Shown here piece by piece: positions 1 through 11,432 of a DNA stretch of 64,000 bases (positions are counted from its first letter, which is position 1; each line of letters opens with the position of its first letter). This DNA is from Luteibacter sp. SG786. Its GTDB lineage: Bacteria > Pseudomonadota > Gammaproteobacteria > Xanthomonadales > Rhodanobacteraceae. The translations under genes were made by a program, and so were the position numbers. The DNA lies in assembly GCF_011759605.1 (NCBI RefSeq), contig NZ_JAAOYX010000001.1, positions 1 through 64,000 on the forward strand, given 5' to 3'. The notes below the pieces were generated by a model. That model ran no database searches. It was given only the letters and a program-made list of their open reading frames with translations, and had not been told where the DNA came from.

Positions 1-68
1 AGGCGCGGTGTGGAAGTGCAGCAATGCATTGAGCTTACGCGTACTAATGAGCCGTGAGGCTTGACCAT
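1..68 (+). rRNA. rrl: 23S ribosomal RNA, 3' end (partial)
   Basis: The first 68 bases match the conserved 3' end of bacterial 23S rRNA, including the segment reading ACTAATGAGCCGTGAGGCTT just before the mature end. The gene continues off the left edge. The exact 3' end is placed by comparison with the remembered E. coli end and may be off by a few bases. A spacer of about 113 bp with no recognisable tRNA separates it from the 5S gene. Confidence 0.93.
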
Positions 69-181
69 ATAACCCCAAGACGCTTCACCGTCTTAATCCT
101 TGTCTTCCGGTTACCCCCGGACGCTTGTCACTCGTTTACACCCTCTGTGGAGCCGGCGCACCTGCGCTGCTCCCACCCCTT

Positions 182-298
182 CCCTGGCGGCTATAGCGGC
201 GTGGTCCCACCTGATCCCATCCCGAACTCAGAAGTGAAACGCGCATGCGCCGATGGTAGTGTGGCTCAAGCCATGCAAGAGTAGGTCACCGCCAGGGG
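182..298 (+). rRNA. rrf: 5S ribosomal RNA
   Basis: The sequence shows the canonical 5S order: a 5' strand CCCTGGCGG that pairs with CCGCCAGGG at the 3' end, then GTGGTCCCACCTGA, CCGAACTCAGAAGTGAAACG and GATGGTAGTGTGG. The length of about 117 bases is normal. It is the last gene of the rRNA operon whose 23S end opens the window. The end points are set by helix I pairing. Confidence 0.95.
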
Positions 299-307
299 CT
301 TTATCCT

Positions 308-340
308 AAAAACCCGGTCTCTCAGAGGCCGGGTTTTTTC
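308..340 (+). terminator. rrn operon terminator 1
   Basis: AAAAACCCGG, a short loop and GGCCGGGTTTTTT form a GC stem followed by a T run directly after the 5S gene. This is a standard intrinsic terminator. Confidence 0.9.
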
Positions 341-343
341 TTT

Positions 344-400
344 GCTGTCGTGCCCACAGGGCACGCACAGCAACAGGTCACCGCCAGGGGCTTTATCCTA
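344..400 (+). repeat. 57-bp repeat unit carrying a 5S 3' tail, copy A
   Basis: This 57-bp unit matches positions 445-501 at all but one base. Its last 26 bases repeat the end of the 5S gene plus the start of its trailer (compare 283-308). It looks like duplicated rrn trailer sequence, not a functional 5S gene, because the 5' strand of helix I is missing. Confidence 0.88.
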
Positions 401-436
401 GAAGGCCTTCCCTCACCGGGAAGGCCTTCGTCTTTT
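401..436 (+). terminator. rrn operon terminator 2
   Basis: GAAGGCCTTC, the loop CCTCACCGG and GAAGGCCTTC are followed by GTCTTTT. The stem sequence differs from terminators 1 and 3, although the flanking 5S-tail repeats are almost the same. Confidence 0.85.
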
Positions 437-444
437 ACGGCGTT

Positions 445-501
445 GCTGTCGTGCCCACAGGGCACGCACTGCAACAGGTCACCGCCAGGGGCTTTATCCT
501 A
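445..501 (+). repeat. 57-bp repeat unit carrying a 5S 3' tail, copy B
   Basis: Second 57-bp unit, one base different from copy A. It is again followed by a terminator hairpin, so the 5S 3' tail occurs three times in a row with three terminators. Confidence 0.88.
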
Positions 502-533
502 AAAACCCGGGCTCTCACGAGGCCGGGTTTTTC
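501..533 (+). terminator. rrn operon terminator 3
   Basis: AAAAACCCGG, a loop and GGCCGGGTTTTT form a stem and T run nearly identical to terminator 1. Confidence 0.88.
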
Positions 534-540
534 TTTGCCT

Positions 541-622
541 GTGGGAGCCGGCTTTGCCGGCGATCCCGCGGCAGCGGGCAACCTCGCCGCGAGCACCCAT
601 CGCCGCTGAAGCGGCTCCCACA
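541..622 (+). repeat. REP doublet (GTGG family) upstream of glpR
   Basis: Type copy of the dominant repeat. An outer REP, GTGGGAGCCGGCTTTGCCGG, is followed by a central hairpin CCCGCGGCAGCGGG and an inverted REP, TCGCCGCTGAAGCGGCTCCC. The whole 82-bp unit is an imperfect palindrome of three stem-loops. The leading GTGG tetranucleotide plus hairpin is the hallmark of elements recognised by REP-associated tyrosine transposases. An open frame runs through it into glpR, but glpR itself starts further on. Confidence 0.93.
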
Positions 623-709
623 CAAAGCGCGCTACACATGGCGCGACTGCGGCATGACACTCTTGCGGCAACAGGTCATCATGTCCGCGTACGGCGAAAC
701 GGGAAACCC

Positions 710-1480
710 ATGGATCCACGACTCAACCGACGGCAGGAAGAACTGATTGCCATCGTTCAGCGCGAGGGCTTCGCCGGCGTGGACGAGCTGGCCAGCCATT
801 TCGATGTGGCGCCGCAGACGATCCGCCGCGATCTGAACCTGCTGGCCGACGCCGGACTGATCCGGCGCTACCACGGCGGCGTCAGCGCGCAGTCCAGCGT
901 GGAAAACGTCGCCTATGCCGCAAGGCAGTCCCTGCAGGCCGCGGAAAAAAATCGCATCGCGGCATCCATCGCCAGGGAGATTCCCGATGGCTCCTCGCTC
1001 TTCATCAACCTCGGCACCACCAACGAAGGTGTCGGCCGTGCGCTGCTGGACCATCGCGACCTCAGGGTCATCACCAACAACCTCAACATCGCCATCCTGC
1101 TGAGCGACAACCCCACCTTCGAGGTGATTGTTGCCGGTGGCCTCGTGCGCGGCCGGGATCACGGGGTGACGGGTGAGGCCACGATCGAGCTGATCCGTCA
1201 GTTCAAGGTGGACTTCGGCATCATCGGCATCTCGGGCATCGAGCTCGACGGCACCTTGCTCGATTTCGACTTCCACGAGGTGCGCGTCGCGCAGGCGATC
1301 ATCGAGCACTCGCGGCAGGTTTTCCTCGGTGCCGATCACAGCAAGATCGGCAGGAATGCGATGGTGCGACTTGGTGATTTCTCCCATGTCGACGCCTGGT
1401 TCACCGATCGGCCGCCTCCCGATGCGCTCCTTCCCATCCTCGAGGCGGCGGGAACGCAGGTGCACGTGGCCGGGAGCTGA
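710..1480 (+). CDS. glpR: DeoR-family glycerol-3-phosphate regulon repressor
   Basis: A 256-residue cytoplasmic DNA-binding repressor, close to the family's usual length of about 252. Residues about 8-55 form the DeoR winged helix, with the recognition segment VAPQTIRRDLNLLADAGLIR. The rest is the DeoR sugar-phosphate sensor domain (motifs INLGTTNEG, VIVAGG, GITG-like and GADHSKIGR). GlpR proteins release DNA on binding glycerol-3-phosphate. The ATG at 710 is chosen because the upstream in-frame extension (from 554) only translates a REP element. It lies directly before a run of GlpR-type operators and glpD, so it most likely represses glpD and glpFK. The ribosome binding site is weak. Confidence 0.93.
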   Translation: MDPRLNRRQEELIAIVQREGFAGVDELASHFDVAPQTIRRDLNLLADAGLIRRYHGGVSAQSSVENVAYAARQSLQAAEKNRIAASIAREIPDGSSLFINLGTTNEGVGRALLDHRDLRVITNNLNIAILLSDNPTFEVIVAGGLVRGRDHGVTGEATIELIRQFKVDFGIIGISGIELDGTLLDFDFHEVRVAQAIIEHSRQVFLGADHSKIGRNAMVRLGDFSHVDAWFTDRPPPDALLPILEAAGTQVHVAGS

Positions 1481-1540
1481 CCGGCGACACGGTGCGCCCG
1501 GCGATAGCCCCAGCCGTTTTACGCTGCACTGCGGCGTGCG

Positions 1541-1580
1541 ATGTTCGGTAATGTTCGAATATGCTCGATTAGGCTCGATA
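1541..1580 (+). promoter_or_regulatory. Phased array of four GlpR half-site-like decamers
   Basis: Four consecutive 10-bp units read ATGTTCGGTA, ATGTTCGAAT, ATGCTCGATT and AGGCTCGATA, one per helical turn. They resemble the half-site of the known GlpR operator (WATKYTCGWW from E. coli work). The array sits between glpR and glpD, where autoregulation and glpD control would be expected. Operator function is inferred. Confidence 0.7.
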
Positions 1581-1602
1581 GTGGCTGATCGACGTCGTAA
1601 GA

Positions 1603-1650
1603 ATGTTCGTTTTCGTTGGAAACGCGTTCTTAACGACTGAAAACGAACAT
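1603..1650 (+). promoter_or_regulatory. GlpR operator-like 12-bp perfect inverted repeat
   Basis: ATGTTCGTTTTC (1603-1614) and GAAAACGAACAT (1639-1650) are perfect reverse complements separated by 24 bp. Both carry the TTCG/CGAA GlpR half-site core. The repeat lies 58-106 bp upstream of the chosen glpD start, in its promoter or leader. Confidence 0.72.
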
Positions 1651-1708
1651 GGCGGGCGTGCGGGTCACTTGGTGGTCGCGCCTCGCCTCCTGCAGAACGG
1701 AGCACTCG

Positions 1709-3196
1709 ATGGTCGAGCAGGTCGATGTACTGGTGGTCGGCGGCGGCGTGAACGGCGTCGGCATCGCTCGCGATGCCGTGGGCCGCGGGCTGAGCGTCTG
1801 GCTGTGCGAGCGTGACGACCTCGCCTCCCATACGTCCAGCGCCGCCACCAAGCTGATCCATGGCGGCCTGCGTTACCTGGAGCAGTTCGAATTCGCACTG
1901 GTCGGCAAGGCGCTCGCAGAGCGCGAAGTGCTGCTGCGCGCGGCCCCGCACATCATCTGGCCGCTACGCTTCGTGCTGCCGCATCAGCCCCACCTGCGCC
2001 CGGCATGGATGATCCGCATCGGCCTGTTCCTGTACGACCACCTGGGTCGCGGTCGCCGTACGCTTCCCGGTTCGCGCAGGGTCCGTTTCGGTAAACACGT
2101 GACTGGGGCGCCGTTGCGCGACGAGTTCGCCGTCGGTTTCGTCTACTCGGACGCCTGGGTGCAGGATGCGCGCCTCGTGGTGCTGAATGCGATGGATGCC
2201 GCGCGCCGCGGTGCGCGCATCGAAACCCATACCACCTGCGTCAGCGCCCGTCGCGACGGTGACGGCTGGACTGCGGAACTGGCTGCACGTGACGGAACAC
2301 GGCACTTCGTGCGGGCACGCGCGCTGGTGAATGCGGCGGGTCCATGGGCCGCGAGCTTCCTGGATGAGGTAGTGCATCTCAAGCACAAGCACACCCTGCG
2401 CCTCATCAAGGGCAGCCACATCGTGGTTCCGAAGATCTTCGAGCACCGCTACGCGTACATCTTCCAGCAACCCGATCGCCGCATCGTTTTCGCCATTCCC
2501 TACGAACGCGACTTCACGCTGATCGGCACCACGGACATCGAGTATCACGACGACCCTTCGCATCCCCGCATCGACGCAGACGAAAGCAGCTATCTGTGCG
2601 ACGCCGTCAATCGTTACTTCAAGAAGCAGCTGACCCCGTCCGACGTCGTATGGAGCTACAGCGGTGTGCGTCCGCTGTTGCAGGACGAAGCCGGAAGCGC
2701 CTCGGAAGTGACGCGCGACTACCTGCTCGACATCGACCAAGACGGTGCGCCGTTGCTCAACGTCTTCGGCGGCAAGCTCACCACCTACCGCAAGCTTTCG
2801 GAAGAAGCGCTCGACCGACTTGCCCCCCTGCTCGGAAACGACAAGCCGGCCTGGACCGCAGATGCACCGCCGCTGCCTGGCGGTGGCGAACGCGACACGG
2901 ACGAACTGCTGGCCGACATACGGTCGACCCGTCCGTGGCTGCCGGAGAAACTCGCCTGGCGTCTCGTGCACAGCTACGGCACCCGCGCGCGCGACCTGCT
3001 CGGCGAGGCCCGCGGGCTGGACGCCTTGGGCGAGAACTTCGGTTCCGATCTCTACCAGGCCGAAGTCGACTACCTCGTGCGTCACGAGTGGGCCACGGAG
3101 GCCGAGGACATCCTCTGGCGCCGCACCAAGGTCGGTTTGCGCGTCACGCCGCCGGACGTGGAGCGCCTGTCCGCTTATCTCGCGGGAAAGCGCTGA
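1709..3196 (+). CDS. glpD: Aerobic glycerol-3-phosphate dehydrogenase
   Basis: A 495-residue FAD-dependent, membrane-associated enzyme that oxidises glycerol-3-phosphate to dihydroxyacetone phosphate and passes electrons to quinone. The N-terminal FAD-binding dinucleotide motif VVGGGVNGVGIARDAVGRG follows the start directly. The typical HGGLRYLEQFEF and GGKLTTYRKLSEEALD motifs are present, and length matches E. coli GlpD (501). The ATG at 1709 is preferred over 1649 because GGAG precedes it and the FAD motif would otherwise begin about 28 residues in. The earlier ATG also overlaps the operator-like inverted repeat. It is followed at about 70 bp by glpF and glpK, forming the glycerol catabolic unit. 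Confidence 0.96.
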   Translation: MVEQVDVLVVGGGVNGVGIARDAVGRGLSVWLCERDDLASHTSSAATKLIHGGLRYLEQFEFALVGKALAEREVLLRAAPHIIWPLRFVLPHQPHLRPAWMIRIGLFLYDHLGRGRRTLPGSRRVRFGKHVTGAPLRDEFAVGFVYSDAWVQDARLVVLNAMDAARRGARIETHTTCVSARRDGDGWTAELAARDGTRHFVRARALVNAAGPWAASFLDEVVHLKHKHTLRLIKGSHIVVPKIFEHRYAYIFQQPDRRIVFAIPYERDFTLIGTTDIEYHDDPSHPRIDADESSYLCDAVNRYFKKQLTPSDVVWSYSGVRPLLQDEAGSASEVTRDYLLDIDQDGAPLLNVFGGKLTTYRKLSEEALDRLAPLLGNDKPAWTADAPPLPGGGERDTDELLADIRSTRPWLPEKLAWRLVHSYGTRARDLLGEARGLDALGENFGSDLYQAEVDYLVRHEWATEAEDILWRRTKVGLRVTPPDVERLSAYLAGKR

Positions 3197-3265
3197 CGCG
3201 CGAGCCTGCTTGTCCACCAAGCGCGGTCGCACTCCTGACCTGCCGCGCGATGAAGGAGTATTGGC

Positions 3266-5498
<2,233 letters not shown>

Positions 5499-5508
5499 CG
5501 GACTGACT

Positions 5509-5588
5509 GTGGGAGCCGCTTCAGCGGCGATCCCGCGGCAGCGGGCAAGCTCGCCGCGAGCATCCTTCGCCACTGAAGCGCTCCCACA
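5509..5588 (+). repeat. REP doublet (GTGG family) after glpK
   Basis: Two inverted GTGGGAGCCG units flank the CCCGCGGCAGCGGG core, in the glpK trailer 11 bp after the stop. The second unit has lost one base of its stem (GAAGCGCTCCC). Confidence 0.9.
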
Positions 5589-5601
5589 CAAAGCGCACAA
5601 C

Positions 5602-5639
5602 AAAAGAGGGGCGGCGCATCGCTGCGCCGCCCCTTCTTT
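5602..5639. terminator. Bidirectional terminator between glpK and the PfkB kinase gene
   Basis: GAGGGGCGGCGCA and TGCGCCGCCCCTTC form a strong stem with A-rich sequence on the left and TTCTTTC on the right. It can serve the convergent genes on both strands. Confidence 0.8.
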
Positions 5640-5659
5640 CAAGCGCAACGGTGGTGTGA

Positions 5660-6595
5660 TCAGCCCAGCGCGTAACCGAACTGATCCTGGAACTCCGCGG
5701 CGAACTGATCGTACGTGAAGTACTGGTTCTGCGTGCCCGGATGCTCGACCTTCAATGCGCCCATCAGCGAGGCCATGCGACCGATGGTGGGCCAGTCGTA
5801 GCCTTTCATGATGCCGAAGATGAGACCGGCACGGTATGCGTCGCCGCAGCCGGTGGGGTCCACCACCTGGCGTTCGCGTGCAGGCGGAATCTCCGTCGTC
5901 TGGCCGTCCACATGGATGAGCGAACCGCGCGGGCCCTGCGTGACGATGTAGGCAGTGACCTTCGAAGCGATCTCTGAGGCACTCCATCCCGTGCGCTGCT
6001 GCAACAGCTGCGACTCGTAGTCGTTGACGATGACGTAGGTTGCCTTCGTGATCATCGAGCGGAATTCCTCGCCGTTGAACAACGGCATGGCCTGGCCCGG
6101 ATCGAAGATGAAGGGCACGCCGCGCGCGGCGAACTCGTCCACGTGCTGGAGCATGGCCTCGCGGCCGTCCGGCGCCACGATGCCGAACGTGCAATGCGCG
6201 ATGTCACGCACGTGATTTTCCTGGGCGCTGGACATCGCACCGGGATGGAAAGCAGTGATCTGGTTGTTGTCCAGGTCGGTGGTGATGAAGCACTGCGGGG
6301 TGAACTGGTCGTCGAACTGGCGGACGCCGTCGAGGCGGATGCCGTACTTCTCCAGGTGCGCGCGGTACGGCGCGAAATCCTGGCCCACCGTGGCCACCGG
6401 CATGGGCTCGCCACCCAGCAACTTGAGGTTGTACGCAATATTCCCCGCGCAGCCGCCGAACTCGCGACGCATGGCCGGCACCAAGAACGACACGTTCAGG
6501 ATATGCACCTGGTCCGGAATGATGTGGTTCTTGAACTGGTCCTGGAACACCATGATGGTGTCATAGGCGAGCGATCCGCAGATTACGGCAGTCAT
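5660..6595 (-). CDS. PfkB-family carbohydrate/nucleoside kinase, probable adenosine kinase
   Basis: A 311-residue ribokinase-like enzyme. The N-terminal region carries the GG-type substrate motif FGGCAGNIAYNLKLLGG. The C-terminal region carries the PfkB signature DPTGCGDAYRAGLIFG with the catalytic Asp of the GCGD anion hole. Family members closest in memory from Xanthomonads are annotated as adenosine kinase. That specificity is an inference, since ribokinase-fold proteins are hard to separate by eye. The start at 6595 is chosen because MTAVICGS fits the first beta strand, while the upstream extension is unlike the family. It is convergent with glpK and probably monocistronic. Confidence 0.85.
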   Translation of the reverse strand: MTAVICGSLAYDTIMVFQDQFKNHIIPDQVHILNVSFLVPAMRREFGGCAGNIAYNLKLLGGEPMPVATVGQDFAPYRAHLEKYGIRLDGVRQFDDQFTPQCFITTDLDNNQITAFHPGAMSSAQENHVRDIAHCTFGIVAPDGREAMLQHVDEFAARGVPFIFDPGQAMPLFNGEEFRSMITKATYVIVNDYESQLLQQRTGWSASEIASKVTAYIVTQGPRGSLIHVDGQTTEIPPARERQVVDPTGCGDAYRAGLIFGIMKGYDWPTIGRMASLMGALKVEHPGTQNQYFTYDQFAAEFQDQFGYALG

Positions 6596-6701
6596 GCGTT
6601 GGGTGGCCCTGGAGTGGATTGGCACGACCGGCGAGGTCGCGAGAAACGCCGCCCGCATGGGGGCCGGCAAACCTGACGATCCTACCGAAAAATGGCCCTG
6701 A

Positions 6702-7910
<1,209 letters not shown>

Positions 7911-7960
7911 TGAGGGCGCGCACGGGCTGGATGTCCGAGCGCACGGGGACCTCCTGACCC

Positions 7961-8947
7961 ATGGCCCTCAATCGCGACGACCAGTCGCCCCTGTTCGCGG
8001 CCGGTGTGGTGGGCACGCTCCGCCTCATCGTCTACCTCGCGCTCGCCTGCGTGCTGATGGTGCTCGACCATCGCGGCGGCTGGCTGCCCGGCGTGCGCTA
8101 TGGCTTGTCCCTCGTGGTCGAGCCGGTCTATCGCATCGCGGGGCTCCCGTCGCAGGGCTTCCATGCGGCGACGGTGGCCTTCGCCGATCGCCAGCGCCTC
8201 ACCGACCAGAACCAGCGCCTGCGCGAAGACCTGCTGCTGGCTAACGCCAAGCTCAATCGCATGGCGTCGGTCGCGGAACAGAACCAGCGCCTGAAGGAAC
8301 TGCTCGACACCCAGCACAGCCTGTCGCTCAACGTGCAGCTCGCGCGTCTCATCGGCGTGGACCTCGGCAGCTTCCGCCACCGCATCGTCCTGAACGTGGG
8401 CGCGCGCGACAAGGTGCATCCCGGGCAGGTAGTGATCGATGCGCGGGGCGTCATGGGCCAGATCGTGGAGGTACTGCCTACCACGTCGGTGGCCATGCTC
8501 ATCACCGACCCGAACCATGCCATCCCCGTGACGATCGAACGAACCGGCCTGCGCACCATCGCCTACGGCTCGCGCGCGGGCGACATGCTCACGCTGCCCA
8601 ACATCCCCGTCTCGGCCGACGTGCAGGTGGGCGACAAGCTGGTCACGTCCGGTCTGGGCGGACGCTTCCCACCCGGTTTCCCGGTCGGCGAGATACGCGA
8701 CGTGGCACAGACGCCGTCCGGCACCTTCCTCTCGGCACAGGCGCGGCCCGCGGCGGACCTCGATCGCAGTGAGGATGTGCTCCTGCTGCACGACCTGGCC
8801 GAAAATGCCGGCCCGCCGGAGCCGGCACAGGAAGCGGGCCCGCCCGCCAGCCTGGCGCCGGACCCCAACGCGCCGCCTGCGGCTGCGCCAGCACCGGCAC
8901 CGGCGCGCGCGTCCACCGCCGCGGCACCGGCGGGAGGGGCGCCATGA
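7961..8947 (+). CDS. mreC: Cell shape-determining protein MreC
   Basis: A 328-residue single-pass inner-membrane elongasome protein. A cytoplasmic N-terminus is followed by a hydrophobic segment at about residues 14-36. A coiled coil at about 65-110 (repeated Q/N/R/L heptads such as QNQRLREDLLLANAKLNRM) comes next, then the periplasmic beta domain (GARDKVHPGQVVID, GVMGQIVEV, GLGGRFPPGFPVGEI). The last 60 residues are a Pro/Ala-rich tail without clear fold. The stop overlaps the mreD start by ATGA. MreC bridges MreB/MreD and PBP2. Confidence 0.96.
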   Translation: MALNRDDQSPLFAAGVVGTLRLIVYLALACVLMVLDHRGGWLPGVRYGLSLVVEPVYRIAGLPSQGFHAATVAFADRQRLTDQNQRLREDLLLANAKLNRMASVAEQNQRLKELLDTQHSLSLNVQLARLIGVDLGSFRHRIVLNVGARDKVHPGQVVIDARGVMGQIVEVLPTTSVAMLITDPNHAIPVTIERTGLRTIAYGSRAGDMLTLPNIPVSADVQVGDKLVTSGLGGRFPPGFPVGEIRDVAQTPSGTFLSAQARPAADLDRSEDVLLLHDLAENAGPPEPAQEAGPPASLAPDPNAPPAAAPAPAPARASTAAAPAGGAP

Positions 8948-9435
8948 ACAAGACCCGCGTTCGCCAGTTGTGGTTTGCCGCCACGCTGCTCATCTCGCTG
9001 TTCCTCATGCTCATTCCGCTGCCGGCGCCGCTCACCCCGCTGAAGCCGTACTGGCCCGCGCTGGTGCTGCTTTACTGGTGCCTGCAGTCGGGCGATCGGG
9101 TCACGCTGGGGCTGGCCTTCTGCCTCGGCGTGGCCGCGGATCTCTTCGACGGTGTGCTACTCGGCGAACAGGCGCTGCGCCTCACCGCCATGGTGTTCAT
9201 CGCGCTGCGGTTCCGGTCGCGCCTGCGCTTCTTCCCCATGTGGCAGCAGTCGCTGGCGGTGCTGGGCCTGCTCGTGAACGACCGCATCCTGCTCATGCTG
9301 GTGCGCGTGTTCAGCGGCGATCCCTTGCCGCCGCCCGAGTACTGGATCTCGCCGCTGGTGGGCGCTGCGCTATGGCCGTTCCTGTTCCTCATCCTTGACG
9401 ACCTGCGCGCGCGCCTGCGCATCCACGAGGCATGA
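8944..9435 (+). CDS. mreD: Rod shape-determining membrane protein MreD
   Basis: A 163-residue polytopic inner-membrane protein with about five hydrophobic segments, usual for MreD (about 160). It starts in a 4-bp ATGA overlap with mreC and ends in another with mrdA, which suggests translational coupling of the elongasome genes. No catalytic motif is expected. Confidence 0.94.
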   Translation: MNKTRVRQLWFAATLLISLFLMLIPLPAPLTPLKPYWPALVLLYWCLQSGDRVTLGLAFCLGVAADLFDGVLLGEQALRLTAMVFIALRFRSRLRFFPMWQQSLAVLGLLVNDRILLMLVRVFSGDPLPPPEYWISPLVGAALWPFLFLILDDLRARLRIHEA

Positions 9436-11432
9436 GCCGGCGGCGCGCCTCGATCAAGGAGGTCCGCGGCGAGGTGGCGCTGTTCCGCCGCCGCGCCATG
9501 ACGGGCTTCGCGCTGATCCTGCTGGGACTGGCAGGCGTATGCGTGCGCTATGTGTATCTCCAGGTACTGCATCACGACGAGTTCGTGGTGCGCTCCGACC
9601 AGAATCGCGTGAAGCCGCGGGCGATCCCGCCGGCGCGCGGGCTCATCTACGATCGCAACGGCGTGCTGCTCGCCGACAACGTGCCGGCGTTCCGGCTCGA
9701 AGTGACGCCCGAGCAGGTGGCCGACATGGACCGCATGCTGGCAGAGCTCGGCGAGGTGGTGCCGCTCTCCGACGAGGACATTGCCAGCTTCCGGAAACAG
9801 GTGAAGCAGAGCCGCCGCTTCGAAGGTGTGCCGCTGAAGCTGAAACTCAACGAGGACGAGATCGGCCGCTTCGCGGTGAACCGCTGGCGGTTCCCCGGCG
9901 TGGACGTGGTGCCTTACCTCACCCGCCGCTATCCCATGGGCGCGCAGATGGCCCACGTTATCGGTTACGTCAGCCGTATCGACGCCGAAGACCTCGAGGG
10001 CATGGACGAGGAGGAAGAGGCCAGCTACAAGGGCACCACGCACATCGGCCGCATCGGTATCGAGCGCTACTACGAGAAACTGCTGCACGGCGAGCCCGGT
10101 TACGAGCTGGTCGAAGTGAACGCCGACGGCCGCACGCAGGCCGTGCTCGACACGACACCCCCCACGCCCGGCAAGAACATCTACCTCAGCATCGACGTGC
10201 GTCTGCAGAAGGCGGCGGAGGAAGCGATGAACGGCCGCGCCGGCGCCGCCATCGCCATCGATCCGCGCAACGGCCAGGTGCTGGCCTTTGCCAGCGAGCC
10301 GAGCTTCGATCCGAACCTCTTCGTCAACGGCATCAGTTCGGCCGATTACAAGGCGCTGACCACAGCGCCGGACAAGCCGCTGTACAACCGCGCACTGCGC
10401 GGCGTCTATCCGCCCGGTTCCACGGTGAAACCGTTCCTTGCCCTCGGCGGGCTTGCGCTGGGTATTCGTCGGCCCAGCGACACCGTGCTTTCCACGGGCG
10501 AATTCTGCATTCCTGGGCAATCGCGCTGCTACCGCGACGACAAGCGCGGGGGCGACGGCACGGTGAACCTCCAGCGCGCCATCGAGAAATCGACCAATAC
10601 GTATTTCTACCGCCTCGCGCTCGACATGGGCATCGACCGCCTTTCCGCCTGGATGTCCCGTTTCGGCTTCGGCCAGAAGACCGGCATCGACCTGGTCGGC
10701 GAAGTGGAAGGTATCCTGCCGTCGCGGGAATGGAAGGCGACCCGCAGCAAGAACGGCTGGTACCCCGGAGAAACGATCATCGCCGGCATCGGGCAGGGCT
10801 ATTGGGCCGTGACCCCGCTGCAACTCGCGCATGCCACCGCCACCTTCGCCGGCCGCGGCATCCCGTACAAGCCGCATTTCCTCCTGGACACGCAAGACGG
10901 CGTGGACAGCCCGCGTGTGCGGCAGTCCTTCCCCCCGACCGGCCCCTCGCTCGTCAAGAAGGCGGCGGACTGGGAAGCGGTGGACCAAGGCATGATCGCG
11001 GTGATCAACGGCGAGGGCACGGGCAAGGGGCTGGGCAAGGGCTTCCCTTATGTCATCGCTGGCAAGAGCGGCACCGCGGAACGTTTCTCCCGCACCACCA
11101 ACGCGTACAACGAGAACAAGAACACCGCCTATCTCGCTTCCCGTCACCGCGCGCTCTTCATCGCCTACACGCCCGCCGAAGACCCGCGCATCGCGGTGGC
11201 GGTGGTGCTCGAAGCCGGTGCATGGGGCGCGAAGGATTCCGGCCCCATCGCCCGCAAGATCCTCGACCAGTGGGTGGTGGACGAAGGCGGAGCGAGGCCG
11301 GAAGACCCGTCGCCCGCCGATATCGTGACCTCGGACGCGCTGCCGGAGGCGGCACCCTCGGGCGAGAACCCGGCGCAGGGCGCGCAACCGGCATCGCCGG
11401 ACGACGACAGCGGCGAGGAGCAGGCCCAATGA
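9432..11432 (+). CDS. mrdA: Penicillin-binding protein 2 (elongation transpeptidase)
   Basis: A 666-residue class B PBP that crosslinks peptidoglycan of the side wall. The N-terminal membrane anchor is at about residues 22-44, followed by the pedestal domain (RGLIYDRNGVLLADN). The transpeptidase has the SxxK motif in YPPGSTVKPF with Ser330, the same number as in E. coli PBP2. The SxN box is STNTYFY and the KSGTA box is AGKSGTAERF. A disordered Pro/Ala/Glu-rich tail of about 50 residues follows. It overlaps rodA by ATGA. Confidence 0.97.
   Translation: MSRRRASIKEVRGEVALFRRRAMTGFALILLGLAGVCVRYVYLQVLHHDEFVVRSDQNRVKPRAIPPARGLIYDRNGVLLADNVPAFRLEVTPEQVADMDRMLAELGEVVPLSDEDIASFRKQVKQSRRFEGVPLKLKLNEDEIGRFAVNRWRFPGVDVVPYLTRRYPMGAQMAHVIGYVSRIDAEDLEGMDEEEEASYKGTTHIGRIGIERYYEKLLHGEPGYELVEVNADGRTQAVLDTTPPTPGKNIYLSIDVRLQKAAEEAMNGRAGAAIAIDPRNGQVLAFASEPSFDPNLFVNGISSADYKALTTAPDKPLYNRALRGVYPPGSTVKPFLALGGLALGIRRPSDTVLSTGEFCIPGQSRCYRDDKRGGDGTVNLQRAIEKSTNTYFYRLALDMGIDRLSAWMSRFGFGQKTGIDLVGEVEGILPSREWKATRSKNGWYPGETIIAGIGQGYWAVTPLQLAHATATFAGRGIPYKPHFLLDTQDGVDSPRVRQSFPPTGPSLVKKAADWEAVDQGMIAVINGEGTGKGLGKGFPYVIAGKSGTAERFSRTTNAYNENKNTAYLASRHRALFIAYTPAEDPRIAVAVVLEAGAWGAKDSGPIARKILDQWVVDEGGARPEDPSPADIVTSDALPEAAPSGENPAQGAQPASPDDDSGEEQAQ

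Noticed and set aside
69-181. tRNA gene in the 23S-5S spacer
   Set aside because: No cloverleaf or T-loop (GTTCGAATC-type) sequence is present.
541-622. REP arrays considered as CRISPR repeats
   Set aside because: Units are dispersed singly across 50 kb with no regular spacers and no cas genes.
554-709. Longer GlpR, TrpE, PurC and RlpA proteins starting inside REP sequences
   Set aside because: The REP is open in these frames by composition. Family lengths, signal peptides and ribosome binding sites support the downstream starts.
9395-11428. N-terminal extension of the rodA frame upstream through mrdA
   Set aside because: It is the +2 frame of mrdA. RodA starts at the ATGA overlap and then has its usual length.
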